This document shows positions 53,739 through 64,000 of a stretch of DNA of 64,000 nucleotides, in pieces. The notes beneath the pieces were generated by a model, which was given only the letters and a program-made list of their open reading frames with translations, was not told where the DNA came from and made no database searches. The DNA comes from Ipomoea triloba (Eukaryota > Streptophyta > Magnoliopsida > Solanales > Convolvulaceae). A program made the position numbers and the translations under genes. The stretch lies in the NCBI RefSeq assembly GCF_003576645.1, contig NC_044916.1, positions 15,849,477 through 15,913,476 of the forward strand, written 5' to 3'. Positions within the stretch are counted from its first letter, which is position 1, and each line of letters begins with the position of its first letter.

Positions 53739-54603
53739 CAATTGCAAAGCCGGGAACCAAATGGAGTGGGGTGAGGGTGCTTCATACCCAAATCCGCAGA
53801 GATGATATTCGGGTAGTACGACGAATCTTGGCCCAATCTTGGGAAGGCCACAGGAGAAATTATGCAAAAGGGTATAGATCTGATTTGTTTGCACGCTGGA
53901 GCATGGACACGGGAACACCGGTAAACATGGGCATGGTCTGTAAGGGATGGCTTAAAGCACAACAGCAGGAAAGAGTCACTTCGGTTTTTATAGGACCACT
54001 AGTCACCCAGTTGTGCATTGCTTTGGGATACAAGGCAAAGGCGGAATATACTGAGTATAGCTGCTAGAGGCAACCATGACGCCTCTATCACTTGAGGATT
54101 TGTCCACCATGAATCTTGGCCCCACGCGCAAAACGAGAAAAGAGGAAAGAGAAGCTAGGAGAGCCGCAGCTACGTCATTCAACCACTGACACAACCTCCA
54201 CCTCCATCTCCCTCCTCATCATCCCAGCCTGTCATCTGGCCGCCATGTTCCATCATCCCCATCTAATCAACTTCATTCTCCCCCGTTCCTATCTCCGGAC
54301 GATTCAACCTTTTCTAAGTCAGTAGCTTCGTCTGCTAAAGATCTTACTCCTGCACCATCATCATCCTTGCCAGCAGCAGCCCAGCGTTTTGACAAAGTCA
54401 CAAACTGGAAATCCATGCAAGCTTTCCAGTACCAACTACATCTGGAGCATGAGCGACTGCTAAAGGAACGAGACGCCCGACATTACGAGCTTTTAGAGGA
54501 AATAAGCATACAGATAAACCACCTCAAAAGCGAGCTTGCAAGAAAAGGACCCAGAGAAAGTGAAGTTGAGAAATTACCAAGAGAAAACCGAATGCTTGGA
54601 TAA
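53739..54603 (+). pseudogene. Athila ORF-1-like gene of A5, C-terminal part
   Basis: Plus-strand fragments include VNMGMVCKGWLKAQQQE and VTSVFIGPLVTQLCIALGY, which match INMGIQARKWLQ and FIGPFVARLCYGLGL in A4. A lysine-rich segment follows, and a frame ending 54603 with HERLLKERDARHYELLEE, probably coiled coil. Stops at 54065 and frame changes break it. The N-terminal part lies beyond the A3 insertion. Confidence 0.65.
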
Positions 54604-56262
54604 TTCTTGTTGATGACTTGAAAAGTTAACTGTGGACAATATTTTACTTTGTTAAGTTCTTTTTCATGTTGATACTATCCGGTAGTCTGTTATTGCTACC
54701 ACGTTTTCGTCCAACCAAGGACGTTAAACGTGGCGCTCTTGGGAGGCACCTCAAGCCAAAATAAGAGAGAGAAGAACCAGGGAATGAAGAAGAAAGGAAG
54801 ATAAAAATCATATATCGTATTCTCTGATACTGACCTTTTATGTAGGAAAGTTTTAAAGGGCTAAAACATGGTCGAATGCTTAAATTCATCTTTAGAGGGA
54901 TGCGCAGTGTGGTATATTTTTCTTATCCCTTTTTCATTATGAATGCCCTGTTTAATCGTTATTATGAATATTCTTATCCAGGAGTTTGTTTAATTAGTAT
55001 ACATAATTATGATGAGTAGTATGATCTTGGTTATAAATGGGTATTTTAGATGTTGCCCAACCCCGAAAACACTTCTAAGTGTAGAAAGGCAGTCCTTATT
55101 ACCTGTTTATATGACCCCTGCTCCTTGTCCACCGTTCTCATGGCAACATCGAGGACGATGTTATCTTCTAAGTGTGGAAAGGATGCGTTGCACATACATG
55201 TTGTTGAATCAACAAATTGATTGATTGAGTTTATCGGGTGTAAGAATTGGAGAGTGTGTTATTGTCAATACTATCTAGGAGGAATTCTAATCTTATGCCA
55301 AGATAATTTTTGAAATATGCTTTGGAAGTTGCCTTTTGCACTAAAAATTGAAAATTCTGGAACCAAAAGGTCCAAATCTTTGACTGTTTGCATGTTATTC
55401 ACCTTTTATTTTATTGGGACCTTAGTCAATGATCTTTCGAATTGGGAGTGTGTACCCTCTAGTTTAAGAAAGATAAGGTTAGCGAAGCCCGGAAATTGAA
55501 CTTAACTTGGTAGGCATGGGGCAAAAGGAGAGCCTAAATGTGAGAATGTGAGATCATACCCCACTCCCCTAGAAAAAGACATGAGGGGTTGAAATGGCAA
55601 ATTGAGAAAAAGGCTAAAGATTTGGCCACTCCTAGAGATAAGATCCGATGTTAACCATCTCGCTAGGATATGAGGCAACCATTGCATAGTCTTCAAACAA
55701 GCGTAGAGCTCTACGTGAAGTCGGTTGTCCCAAAGAGATCCTAAGAGATGAGAAAATTGAGAGGAGGTGAGCCGCCCTGCTTGGATTCGGGAGTCTATTG
55801 CACTGACCTTCGAAAAAGCATGGAGATCCATGTGAAGTCGGGTCGCCCGAAATTGGATTCGAGGCGGGTTGAGAAGAAAGAGTGACCGCCCAAGCCATGG
55901 CGGTGAGCGATCCATGTCCCTACCTTCATTTATTTTTACATAAAGGAGCTTTGGCGTAAGGTTGGACATTAATTAGGGTGTGCACATCGTTCCCACTAGT
56001 GGGATCGACTTCAGGCCCTTACAAAATGGAAGGTGAACCCCTTATTGATTGCATGATTGAAAGGTGTGAAAATGTTTTTTTTACTTTGAAATCTATCCTA
56101 TGAGATTTTCGCTTCCTTAGTATATTCCTAAAATTTAGTTGACATGAACTTAGCGTTCTTGGTAGATAGTATAGGAAAACTTAACTATTCTTGGCACTTA
56201 AGTGATTAGAGTTTAGATAGTGTACTTGCTTGAGGACAAGCAAGGTTTAAGTGTGGAAACTT
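54604..56262 (+). other. 3' non-coding region of A5
   Basis: No gene is recognised. It contains the conserved hairpin at 54738-54755 (CTTGGG / CTCAAG), repeated CTAAGTGT.GAAAGG words (55075, 55165), the palindrome TCCCACTAGTGGGA (55991-56004) and the CTTGAGGACAAGCAAG signature (about 56228-56243), all shared with A4 in the opposite orientation. A polypurine-like GTGTGGAAAC precedes the LTR. Confidence 0.5.
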
Positions 56263-57530
56263 TTATAAGTGCCAAGAATAGTCGAGTTTAGGGTCAATTT
56301 TAGGGCATTAATATACGGTTTGGTTACCCATTTGTAATCAATTCATGTATAATGGACTCCGATGAGATCAAATTTACAGACTCAACTCTATATCTTTGTT
56401 TTAAGTCATTCCCGCAGGATAGAATAGGACCCGAGACCGAAAGGAAGGAACAAACGAAAAAGCAAAACGAGCAGGAGCGCAACCACGTTGACTCCACACG
56501 TGGAGGTGGTGTGGATCAATTCCAGTGTGCATCCACGCCCCCATCCACGCATAGATGCAATGTGGTTCGGGTCATTAAGGGGAATTTCGAGATATTTTAC
56601 TTTTGAAAGGCTATTTAAACCCTTCCCCTGCATTTGGAAAGAGGCCCCCAATTCCTAACCTAGATCTGATTTCATTTTGTTCTCTCCTCTTTGGGGAGTT
56701 TTCCCCTCCATTCTTAGTGATAGATTCTTAAATAGGGGTAGATCTAGCTAGCTTGGTGGAGAAGAAGTCTATGAAGGTTTAATAGATCTTAAATTTCTAG
56801 GTATAACTATTATACTCTTGTTCTTAAAAGATTGCTATTTCAATTTATTTGCTTTGTTATTTTTTATTGCTTGATTATTTAATGTTGATGATGTTTGAGT
56901 ATATTAGTTGAGGGGTGTGTGTGCCGCATGTTAGATCTTACTATTGATGTTTGAATTTTGCCATATGGTTATGAAAATGATGAAGTAGGGTTATTAGCTT
57001 GTGTGGCTGAAGTTTCTCGTGTTTTACTTCTATTTCCAGCCGAGATAGATAGTAGACTTTGTGAAAGTGAGTGTGTGCGCGATAGTGGCCTCTCATGAGT
57101 CCAACTCATCCACATCCTCATTCTCTATCCAGGAGGAAGAGGCTCGATTAAATGCCTCAACCGAATGAGGATTGAAAGTCTGAGTGTGACGCCACTCAGT
57201 ATAAATACCGTGACTCCTATGACTATTCCTGAACCTCTTTACTATAATCCCCATTGCACAGTCAATTGCATAAACTAACTAAGGCATGCACCCCTTCTCC
57301 TTGTCCTTTTAAATTGCTAAGTTTAGACTCGCTTTTATAACCCTTAATCCATGACGCAAATTTCCTCTAGTGATTCTTGTGAGTCTTGCCTTTTAACATC
57401 CTAAATGCCACTGCATAATTCGATTCCAATTTGCAATCCTTGAGAACACGACACTCAGGGAGTCTTGACTCTTCATTTTACCACATCTATCCACCTCACC
57501 GCTATACAAAAATACAAATCCCACCACGCA
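56263..57530 (+). mobile_element. 3' LTR of A5
   Basis: This is about 1,268 bp, alignable with SB and A1. The first bases (TTATAAG instead of TGATAAG) are mutated. It ends CACCACGCA. Nested palindromes lie at 56483-56514 and, degraded, at 56532-56566. Confidence 0.65.
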
Positions 57531-58152
57531 GGATGTGGGAGGCTGGGCCTAAGAAAAGGTCGGGATTTAATCTCGCTTTTCTTACTAAGTTGACCTGGGA
57601 AATGTTTTCGAATCAAAACAAACTCTAGGTTACAGTCCTCCGGGAAAAATATGTTAAAGAAGCAAATTTCCTCAACCTACCTCCTTGTTCTAATGGTTCA
57701 TAGAGTTGGAAAAGCATTTTAAATGGAAGAAATATCCTAGCCTAAGGGGTGAGTTGGAAGATTGGTAATGGTAACTCTGTTAATGTCTTGCATGACCGAT
57801 AGTTCGGGGAGGCTCCCTTCAGTTCAAACCTGAACTTCAACGTCCCGCCTAATAAAGAAGATCTCAGGGTTAAAGACTTGATTCCGATCAAAGAAGTTGG
57901 AACTTTGCTGCACTTAAACAGTATTTTCCGGATTCAGTGGTGGAAAAAGTTCGTGCAGTCCCTATTCTAGTTGATGGCATATAGGAGGACGCGGTTACTT
58001 GGCCTTATTTCGACACAGGTACGGTCTCGGTTTCCTCAGCTTTCTCTTTCCTAACAACTACTGATGCTGCAGATGACACCTACTAATGGATTTGGCGAAC
58101 TAGTTGCTCTGAAAAGGTAAAAATTTTACTATGGAAAATTCTCAAAAAAGGC

Positions 58153-58407
58153 TTGTTAACCAACGAAGAGCGGAAGAGACATGGGCTAACAGATGTGGCC
58201 ACTTGCCCGATATGCAACATGGACGATGAATCTTTGGATCATTTATTCAGACAATGTGAATCAGCAAGAGAGTGCTGGAGTCGAGCTTCTCCGCCAACAG
58301 ATTTCAACGTTAATTACCATCTTCCCATGACGCGATGGATTGATAAGGACCACTCCAGCATGCATAGAACTGGGTCTGATATCTACTGGAAAATGGTGTT
58401 CCCATGA
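58153..58407 (+). pseudogene. LINE zinc-binding region after RT
   Basis: The 84-codon open piece contains CPICNMDDESLDHLFRQC, the conserved Cys/His pattern found between RT and RNase H in plant non-LTR elements (zf-RVT). It resembles nothing else. Frames before and after are broken. Confidence 0.7.
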
Positions 58408-58599
58408 ATACTATGGAATATTTGGCTTACCCGTAATAACACCATCTTCAACGGCACGCTTACTCCGGCGAAATAGATTTTCATACGAGCCACTGTGGAA
58501 GTTTCTGAAGCCTAAAGCCTCCTTCTCAAACGCAATGGCCCCCTCATTACGAAGCAAACATGGGTCTCATGGTCCCCTCTACATCTAGGTTTCATCAAC

Positions 58600-58985
58600 A
58601 TTAACTCTGATGGTGCGATGAAATCAAATTCTGGGTTGGCTAGTGCAGGCGGCCTCATTAGAGATCACCTCAGTAACTGGATTGTTGGTTTCTCCTTTAA
58701 TATCGGCAATACCAATAGCTTTATGGCAGAACTTTGGGTATTTAGAGAAGGTTTCTTAATCGCTAAAAATCACGGGTTTACGAAGGTCGTTGCTGAAGCT
58801 GATTCTGAAGTTATGATCCATGTGTTGGTCAAGGAGTCTGATTCGTCCCCTCATGCTAATACTTTAATAGCTGATTGCAAGCAGATCATGGAACATTTCC
58901 AAGTCATCAAGATTCTTCACGTGTTTTGAGTGGGCAATCAGTGTGCCGACTTCCTTGCCAACATGGGTCAATAGTTGCCTTGGGG
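58600..58985 (+). pseudogene. LINE RNase H domain
   Basis: The segment reads INSDGAMKSNSGLASAGG, then MAELWVFREG, VVAEADSEVMI and GNQCADFLAN. The acidic residues in NSDGA, AELW, EADSE and CADF are the four expected in this RNase H family. A TGA at about 58927 lies before the last motif. The domain removes RNA from RNA:DNA hybrids during LINE copying. Confidence 0.75.
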
Positions 58986-59117
58986 CACCACTGTGTTGGA
59001 TCGGCCGCCTGAAGGATTAAGAGAGTTACTGCACCGGGACGCTTTGAACGTGGTTACAAGTAGACGGCGCTAATCTCTGGGACCCCCAGGTCTCTCCTTC
59101 CCACAAAAAAAAAAAAA

Positions 59118-60336
59118 TTATATCAGATTGCTAACTGTAATCCAACTCATATTATCAATTCAAGTAATATGATGATCCATTTAGGTTAAAAAAAAAAAAC
59201 TTACCCACTAATTAACAATTCACTATGATATTATACAATCAATCTCAACATATGAATATACTTCATAACTAACAATTCCTCGATGACTTTGATATGACTC
59301 AACAGGAAGCAAACACATGGCTTTGATATGACTCAGCAAGAAGCACACACGTCGCGTGCACATATAGTATGATCTCAAGAAAACAAAAATATACACTTCG
59401 AGTGAGAAAACTTTATGAAAAAAAGATATATAAATGGTATCAACGATCATATAGAAATTGAAGAATAATTTTCATAATGAACAACCCTTAATGACTCAGA
59501 TCTCACAAAACCGGAATTAAATGTGCACAAATAGTGCGATCTAACATATGTAAAGAAGCAATCACTAATCGATAATCAAATAGTGCATCAATGTTAATTA
59601 ATCTTCCCTTAAACCTTTGTTGTAAGTAAGAAAATTTTGTAGATGGAAGTACCAAACAGTGCATCGATCAATTGATGACTATAATCCGACTCATCTTATA
59701 AAAGTGGCCAAAACTGACAACCAATGAGTTGGCAGACATTGTTGGTTGTAATGTATCTCATGTAATCAAATTTAAGTAACCTTGTGATCTGCTTAGTTTT
59801 AAAAAGTTAACCACTAATTGACAACTAACCAAAAGTATATAGTCGTCATTGCAATGATGGATATGGTTATAGCAAACTACAAACTATGGTAACAAACACT
59901 TATTGCCAACTGTAATTTAACTCAGTATTAGACAAACTCATTTGATAATTTTAAAAATGTCACCATATTTAAAAAAAAAAATTGATGTGATCCATTCTAT
60001 TTTTCTAAATGTAAGGCTGAGATTAGTTCTTATTTTTCTTCTAAGAGTGTGTTCGCATTTGATCCAATACATACATACATACATACATACATATAGGTCC
60101 AGGATCAGGTGTGTGTGTGTGTGTATATATATATATAGGTCCAGGATCAGGTGCGCTACTATTCGTTCTACTGAGTGTGTTATTCATTGTTTTTTTTCTA
60201 TGTATTGAATGGAGGACTAGTGTTCGATGTTTTTTTTAAATTTGAAAATTTGGTTTTTTCCCATTCAAAATAACGTCATTTGAGCAAAAAAAAATTAAAA
60301 AATAAAAAGCCCGTTCGACTAGACACCACCTAACCC
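59118..60336. other. AT-rich decayed repeat region with microsatellites
   Basis: No gene is seen. Degenerate copies of a phrase around GTAATCCAACTCA, TTCAAGTAAT, GTGATC and CCACTAATTGACAACT recur at 59140, 59745 and 59910 (and again after 61060). Simple repeats: CATA at 60066-60092, GT/AT at 60107-60136. A terminus-like GGTCCAGGATCAGGTG occurs twice (near 60094 and 60138). Confidence 0.4.
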
Positions 60337-60660
60337 TAGTACTGTCAAAATGGGTCAAAGCCCGCGGGCCGGCCCGCACCCACCCCACCGTGGGGCGGGT
60401 AAGGGTCGTGAAAAAATAGGCCCGCAAAAATACGAGTCTAACGGGACGGGCTAGAAATGACCCACAACCCGCGCGGGTTAGCCCCCGTGGCCCGCGGGCC
60501 TAACCCTTATTTAAAAATATATATATAATATATATAAAATATGTATAATATATAATATAATATATAAAAAAAATATATAATATATAATATAATATTTATA
60601 TACATATATATCTAATATATAATATATAAACTTAGTGTTCTGTGCGTACACAGAACACTA

Positions 60661-60711
<51 letters not shown>

Positions 60712-60972
60712 TATATAGTATATACTAACATCACATAATATATTATATATATATATAATATTATAATATATATTTATTTTTTATTTTTTATTTATATTTT
60801 TTAAAAGCCCGCGGGCCCCACCAACCCGCGTGGGGCGGGTTAGGGTTATAATAATCCTAGCCCGCGTGGGGCGGGTTAGGGTTATAGTAATCCTAGCCCG
60901 CGGGCCGGCCCGCAAAAGCCCGCAAAAATTTAGGCCCACGGTGGGGCGGGCCAGCCCGCTTTGACAGCCCTA
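60337..60972. mobile_element. Non-autonomous hAT-type element
   Basis: This is 636 bp, flanked by the 8-bp duplication CCTAACCC at 60329-60336 and 60973-60980, as hAT transposons make. The ends start TAGTACTGTCAAAATGGG and, inverted, TAGGGCTGTCAAAGCGGG. GC-rich inner arms built on GCCCGCGGGCC and GGGGCGGG flank an AT-rich core (60510-60800). No transposase is encoded. Confidence 0.8.
60627..60664. repeat. 38-bp hairpin inside TA repeats
   Basis: Arms of 17 bp (AAACTTAGTGTTCTGTG and its complement) flank a CGTA loop. It is surrounded by TA microsatellite inside the hAT element. Confidence 0.8.
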
Positions 60973-60980
60973 CCTAACCC

Positions 60981-61218
60981 CCTTTTCCTCTCGGCCTAGG
61001 GGCGTCTGGTGTCTAGTCGGCACCTAGGCAACCACCTAGGTAGATTTTTACAAAACTGGTAAATTTAATTGTTTGACAGGTGTTTGCAAGTATTATTGTG
61101 ATCAGCTTAAATTTATAAAGTAAACCACTAATTGACAACTCACGCTAACAAATATAGAGCAACTAACATTTAAAAAGAAAATTTGAACAAAAAGTAAATA
61201 ATCATCAATGAGATATGG
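60981..61218. other. Spacer between hAT and MULE-like elements
   Basis: GGTGTCTAGTC at about 61009 is the inverted form of GACTAGACACC at 60317, so the hAT element sits inside an older inverted repeat. The remainder includes one more CCACTAATTGACAACT copy (61125-61140). Confidence 0.4.
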
Positions 61219-61711
61219 CAGTGGTTATACCGTGGACCACGGTTCACAATGCATTGTGGACCGTGGTCACTGATACTACAGGTCATCTCAAAAGATAGTG
61301 CCATACATTTTTTTTTATATTATCGAATGAAATTGTAGTTATATCGAAATGTAACTGTAGTTGTGTTGAAATGTAACTGCAGTGTATATGAACTGATACT
61401 GAATAACAGTTTCACATTTGTATTTTGTATTATCGAATGAAACTGTACTTATATCGAAATGTAACTGTAGTTGTGTTGAAATGTAACTGCAATGTATATG
61501 AACTAATACTGAATAACAGTTTCACATTTGTGTTTTTATATTATCGAATGAAACTGTAGTTATATCGAAATGTAACTGCAGTTGTGTTGAAATGTAACTG
61601 CATTGTATATGAACTGAAAGTGAATGGCGCGGAATTAATGTGGTTTCATCTTTCTAATTTCATTAATCAAAACGACGTCGTTTTGATGCGCGGTCCACGA
61701 TATAATTTGCG
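61219..61711. mobile_element. MULE-like non-autonomous element with internal tandem repeats
   Basis: This is 493 bp, flanked by the 9-bp duplication GAGATATGG (61210-61218 and 61712-61720), the size Mutator-like elements make. Inverted ends share TTATA.CGTGGACC. Inside are three tandem units of about 110 bp (61321, 61431, 61542) containing TATCGAATGAAA and CGAAATGTAACTG, and a 16-bp palindrome AAAACGACGTCGTTTT. There is no coding capacity. Confidence 0.7.
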
Positions 61712-61720
61712 GAGATATGG

Positions 61721-62502
61721 TAAAAACAAACGAATAACTATGGTAATGAACACTCGATACTAGCTATAGCAAACACATTTGACTAGCATAGTAAACTTTC
61801 GCATATATGGATGCCTTATACTTTATGCAATATAGTAATACCCATTAATTAATAGCACAATAAATATTTTCTTATATATATTATAATTTAAAATTAATTG
61901 TTATATTACTATACATACTATGTGTATAATCAACACTACATATTATATAATATTGTTGATTATATTGTAATCTAATTCAATAGGAAGCAAACTCATGCAC
62001 AAAAAGTGCCTTAATTTGAACACACATAAAAAGCTACAATCATGATATACATCTTTAAATTCTTTTACAAAAAATTAACACATAAGCAAACATAAAAAAT
62101 ATATAAAAATTGAGTTTGTGTTTACAAACCAATTTTTATGAGGAAGTATTAGGGCAAATATCTTTTAGAAATTAACACTTTTTTGTCTGTCATTTCCAAC
62201 AAAATAATAAATCATAGCTTTTTCGTTTCATCCTTTTGAAATCAAGTGAGACAACTTTATATAGATAGAACTACCTCAAAGAGCCCTAAACTTCTTATTG
62301 AAATGGGTGTTGTCTGTAATCTAACTTAGTATTAAGAAAATTCAAGTAATTATGTGATCCCATAAACTAGAAGCAAATCATGGTCTTTGAACTGATGGAC
62401 ATATATGGGTCAAAACTAACTACAAACCATAGAAAATAACACTTGTTGCCAACTATAATATGACTCAAAATGAAGCAAATTCATGTGACCCTTTCTGAAA
62501 AA
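61721..62502. other. AT-rich sequence, no gene seen
   Basis: More copies of the decayed phrase (GTAATCTAA at 61970, 62318 and a GCAAATTCATGTGACC copy at 62475) are found. Nothing else is supported. Confidence 0.4.
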
Positions 62503-62964
62503 TGTAATGCGCAGCACACAGGGATGTTAAAACAACAGTTGTAACACAAGAGACTGATAACGCAGTTTGGGAAAAACCCTAGTCTGTGAGGCACTTCTCA
62601 ATTTGAGAATTTGCCTAAATCTAGTAAAAGCTTAATATTCAAAGTACATAGTTTTGGGACCAGACATTACACAATAGATTGATTTCTCCTATCTAATCTA
62701 TTGTAACCTAAACACATGTACTACTTTCTAGGGGAATTTAGAATACTTTCAAACACTCTAATACCTCACAAGATTAACTAGGGAATCCGTGAATGGTGTA
62801 ATGGTGAGAGGTCCTTTAAATAGCCCACTAATCAGAACCAAAACAGTATTGGTGTTATTCCTAGTTTGTTTGGGATTTGATTTCTAATCTTGGTGTACTC
62901 CTTTTCTGACTTGAATTGGAATTTCTTTTTGCCAAAGAATTGTGATCAACCTTTTGATTCAACA

Positions 62965-63674
62965 CTCTCCCCCTTTGTCAAATTTGTGGCAAAAACCTTG
63001 ATTTCTCCCCCTTAGTTGATTCTCCTGTATTTCCTCTTTTGGTCCTGAATCTTCTGTTTGAGTCTTTGTGACTTCAGGTCAGTATGCTAGTTTTTGAGAG
63101 ATAGAGGAAATGATTATAGTAGTACCAATTAGTAAGTAGATTCATCAGCATCAGATTTCATCATTTGTTAATGATTTGAATCATTTGGCTGCTTAGAAAA
63201 GTTTCATCATTAGTAGTATACATGATAGTTCATAGTATTTTGAACTTCATAGCAGCATTAATGGTACAAACATATGTTCTTATCAAAACAACAAAAATTT
63301 TGAGTACTATAGTATTCTGGACTTCGTAACATCAGCAGCACAAGAATGTGAACATCAGCAGCACAACAATATGTTCTTATCATTCCAGCATATTAGAAAA
63401 AACTTCATCATCAGCATATTAGCATATTAGCAAAAGACTTGTCTTCATCATAAGCATAATATTCAGCAAAAGATTTCATCATCAACAGATCTTCAGTAGA
63501 TCAACAAAAAATTTCATCATCAATAGTTCTTCAGTAGATCAACAAAAAGAGTCAGAATTGAATTTGTTTCTCCCCCTTTTTTGCTCAAAAATTTTCTAAA
63601 GATGTTGAAACAGAAGTTTCAACATTTTCTTCTGGAGTCTTTTAATTTCTTCTTCTTGCCTTTCTTCTCCTTTT
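62965..63674 (-). other. C5 region between pol and LTR
   Basis: No gene is seen. Polypurine tracts on the minus strand occur at 62965-62983, 63005-63015 and 63570-63583. The middle part (63120-63550) is made of short variations on TTCATCATCAGCA, a simple-sequence-like expansion. Confidence 0.5.
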
Positions 63675-64000
63675 TTTTGAACTATATTTGGCATAAGCCA
63701 ATTTCGGATCTCAACTTTGAGAATCTGTTTCCATCTAGTGCTTTCGTAAAGATATCTGCCAATTGTTTGTCAGTACTGATATGTGAGAGATATGATTTCA
63801 TCTTCAACTAGTTCCCTTATGAAGTGGTGTCTGATGTCAATGTGTTTGGTTCATGAATGCTGAATAGGATTTTTGGAGATATCTATTGCACTTTTGTTAT
63901 CACAGTATATGGTCATTGTTGATTGGTGGATCCCGTAGTCTTCTAACATTTGTTTCATCCACAATAGTTGTGTACAGCAACTTTCGGCAGCGATATATTC
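63675..64000 (-). pseudogene. C5 pol, RNase H end
   Basis: On the minus strand it reads AAESCCTQLLWMKQMLEDYG, CDNKSAIDISKNP, then TKHIDIRHHFIRELVED, the canonical end of Copia RNase H. A TGA replaces a codon between HS and TKH, and a base change near 63780 shifts the frame before the final part. Only the last 110 or so residues are in the window. The break pattern shows the copy is inactive. Confidence 0.8.

Larger units (their letters stand above)
53734..57530 (+). mobile_element. A5: Athila-like element, 3' part
   Basis: A5 is the plus-strand remnant into which A3 inserted. It holds an ORF-1-like pseudogene (53739-54603), the conserved hairpin (54738-54755), a 3' non-coding region and the 3' LTR (56263-57530). 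Its 5' half, which should lie beyond the far end of A3, is not recognisable in the window. The 3' LTR ends at 57530 within LINE sequence. Confidence 0.65.
57531..59117 (+). mobile_element. L1-type LINE, 3' end, degraded
   Basis: The sequence shows the typical plant L1 C-terminus: a zf-RVT-like motif (CPICNMDDESLDHLFRQC), a tryptophan-rich stretch, then RNase H. It ends in a run of 13 A at 59105-59117. Several stops and frame changes are present. The 5' part, including RT, lies before the A5 insertion and is not in the window. Confidence 0.75.
62503..64000 (-). mobile_element. C5: Copia element with short LTR, 3' part, runs off the window
   Basis: This minus-strand element has its 3' LTR at 62503-62964 (462 bp, TGTTGAATC to CATTACA on the minus strand), a polypurine tract at 62965-62983 (ACAAAGGGGGAGAG on the minus strand), a non-coding stretch, and the end of pol at 63675-64000. 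The short LTR and the different pol sequence separate it from C1-C4. The rest lies beyond 64000, so the target duplication cannot be checked. Confidence 0.75.

Noticed and set aside
60066..60136. CATA and GT/AT repeats considered as a CRISPR-like or regulatory array
   Set aside because: They are plain microsatellites without spacers.
60120..60260. A transcription unit near the GGTCCAGGATCAGGTG repeats
   Set aside because: There is no coding or promoter support. They look like transposon termini.

Overview
The window is a piece of repeat-rich plant nuclear DNA, most likely from a eudicot. The evidence is Athila-type Ty3/gypsy elements primed by tRNA-Asp, SIRE/Maximus-like Ty1/copia elements with 1.6-1.8 kb LTRs and an extra gene after pol, an L1-type LINE, and hAT, CACTA and MULE-like DNA transposons. 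The sequence is AT-rich. I see no intact ordinary host gene, rRNA, tRNA or CRISPR array. The species cannot be read from the sequence. Names below: A1-A5 are Athila-like elements, SA and SB are solo LTRs of that group, and C1-C5 are Copia elements.

Most of the window is one nested stack that can be unpicked from LTR ends and 5-bp target-site duplications (TSDs). From outside in: a degenerate LINE (57531-59117) carries A5 (plus strand, 53734-57530). A5 carries A3 (minus strand, from 53733 down to 9091). The gag-pro gene of A3 was then hit three times: by solo LTR SA (48523-50505, TSD CCAAG), by A4 (36444-48003, TSD TCCAC) and by A2 (10334-35297, TSD AATCT). The A3 LTR was hit by solo LTR SB (51696-52851, TSD GCATC). 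Inside these sit C2 (24179-34631, TSD AACAT, in the A2 LTR), C1 (10837-21882, in the A2 protease gene), solo LTR C3 (38578-40419, TSD TCAGC, in A4) and C4 (48728-49364, TSD AGAAC, in SA).

Layout. 1-4215: A1, an Athila-related element without RT. 4216-9090: DNA-transposon territory with FAR1-like fragments and a CACTA terminus. 9091-10333: 3' part of A3. 10334-35297: A2 with C1 and C2 inside. 35298-36443: A3 protease. 36444-48003: A4. 48004-53733: rest of A3 with SA, C4 and SB. 53734-57530: A5. 57531-59117: LINE 3' end. 59118-62502: AT-rich decayed repeats with one hAT and one MULE-like element. 62503-64000: 3' end of a minus-strand Copia element running off the window.

The most interesting material is in the accessory parts of the elements. 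C1 and C2 carry, after pol, a small ORF and then a long ORF. The long ORF is uninterrupted (1,205 codons) in C2 although the C2 pol has several breaks. In both copies it is preceded at the same distances by a G-box and a TATAAAAG box, so it may be a separately transcribed gene. Almost all Athila-like LTRs share a pair of nested palindromes whose stems are kept while the bases change. One such pair lies inverted inside the open gag frame of A2. A3 and A4 both lack RT, RNase H and integrase between protease and the 3' region.

Three single N bases (18844, 24259, 48928) each sit inside a Copia element. The first is followed by a copy of the preceding 1.8 kb that appears identical, almost certainly an assembly artefact. 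The other two hide missing sequence.
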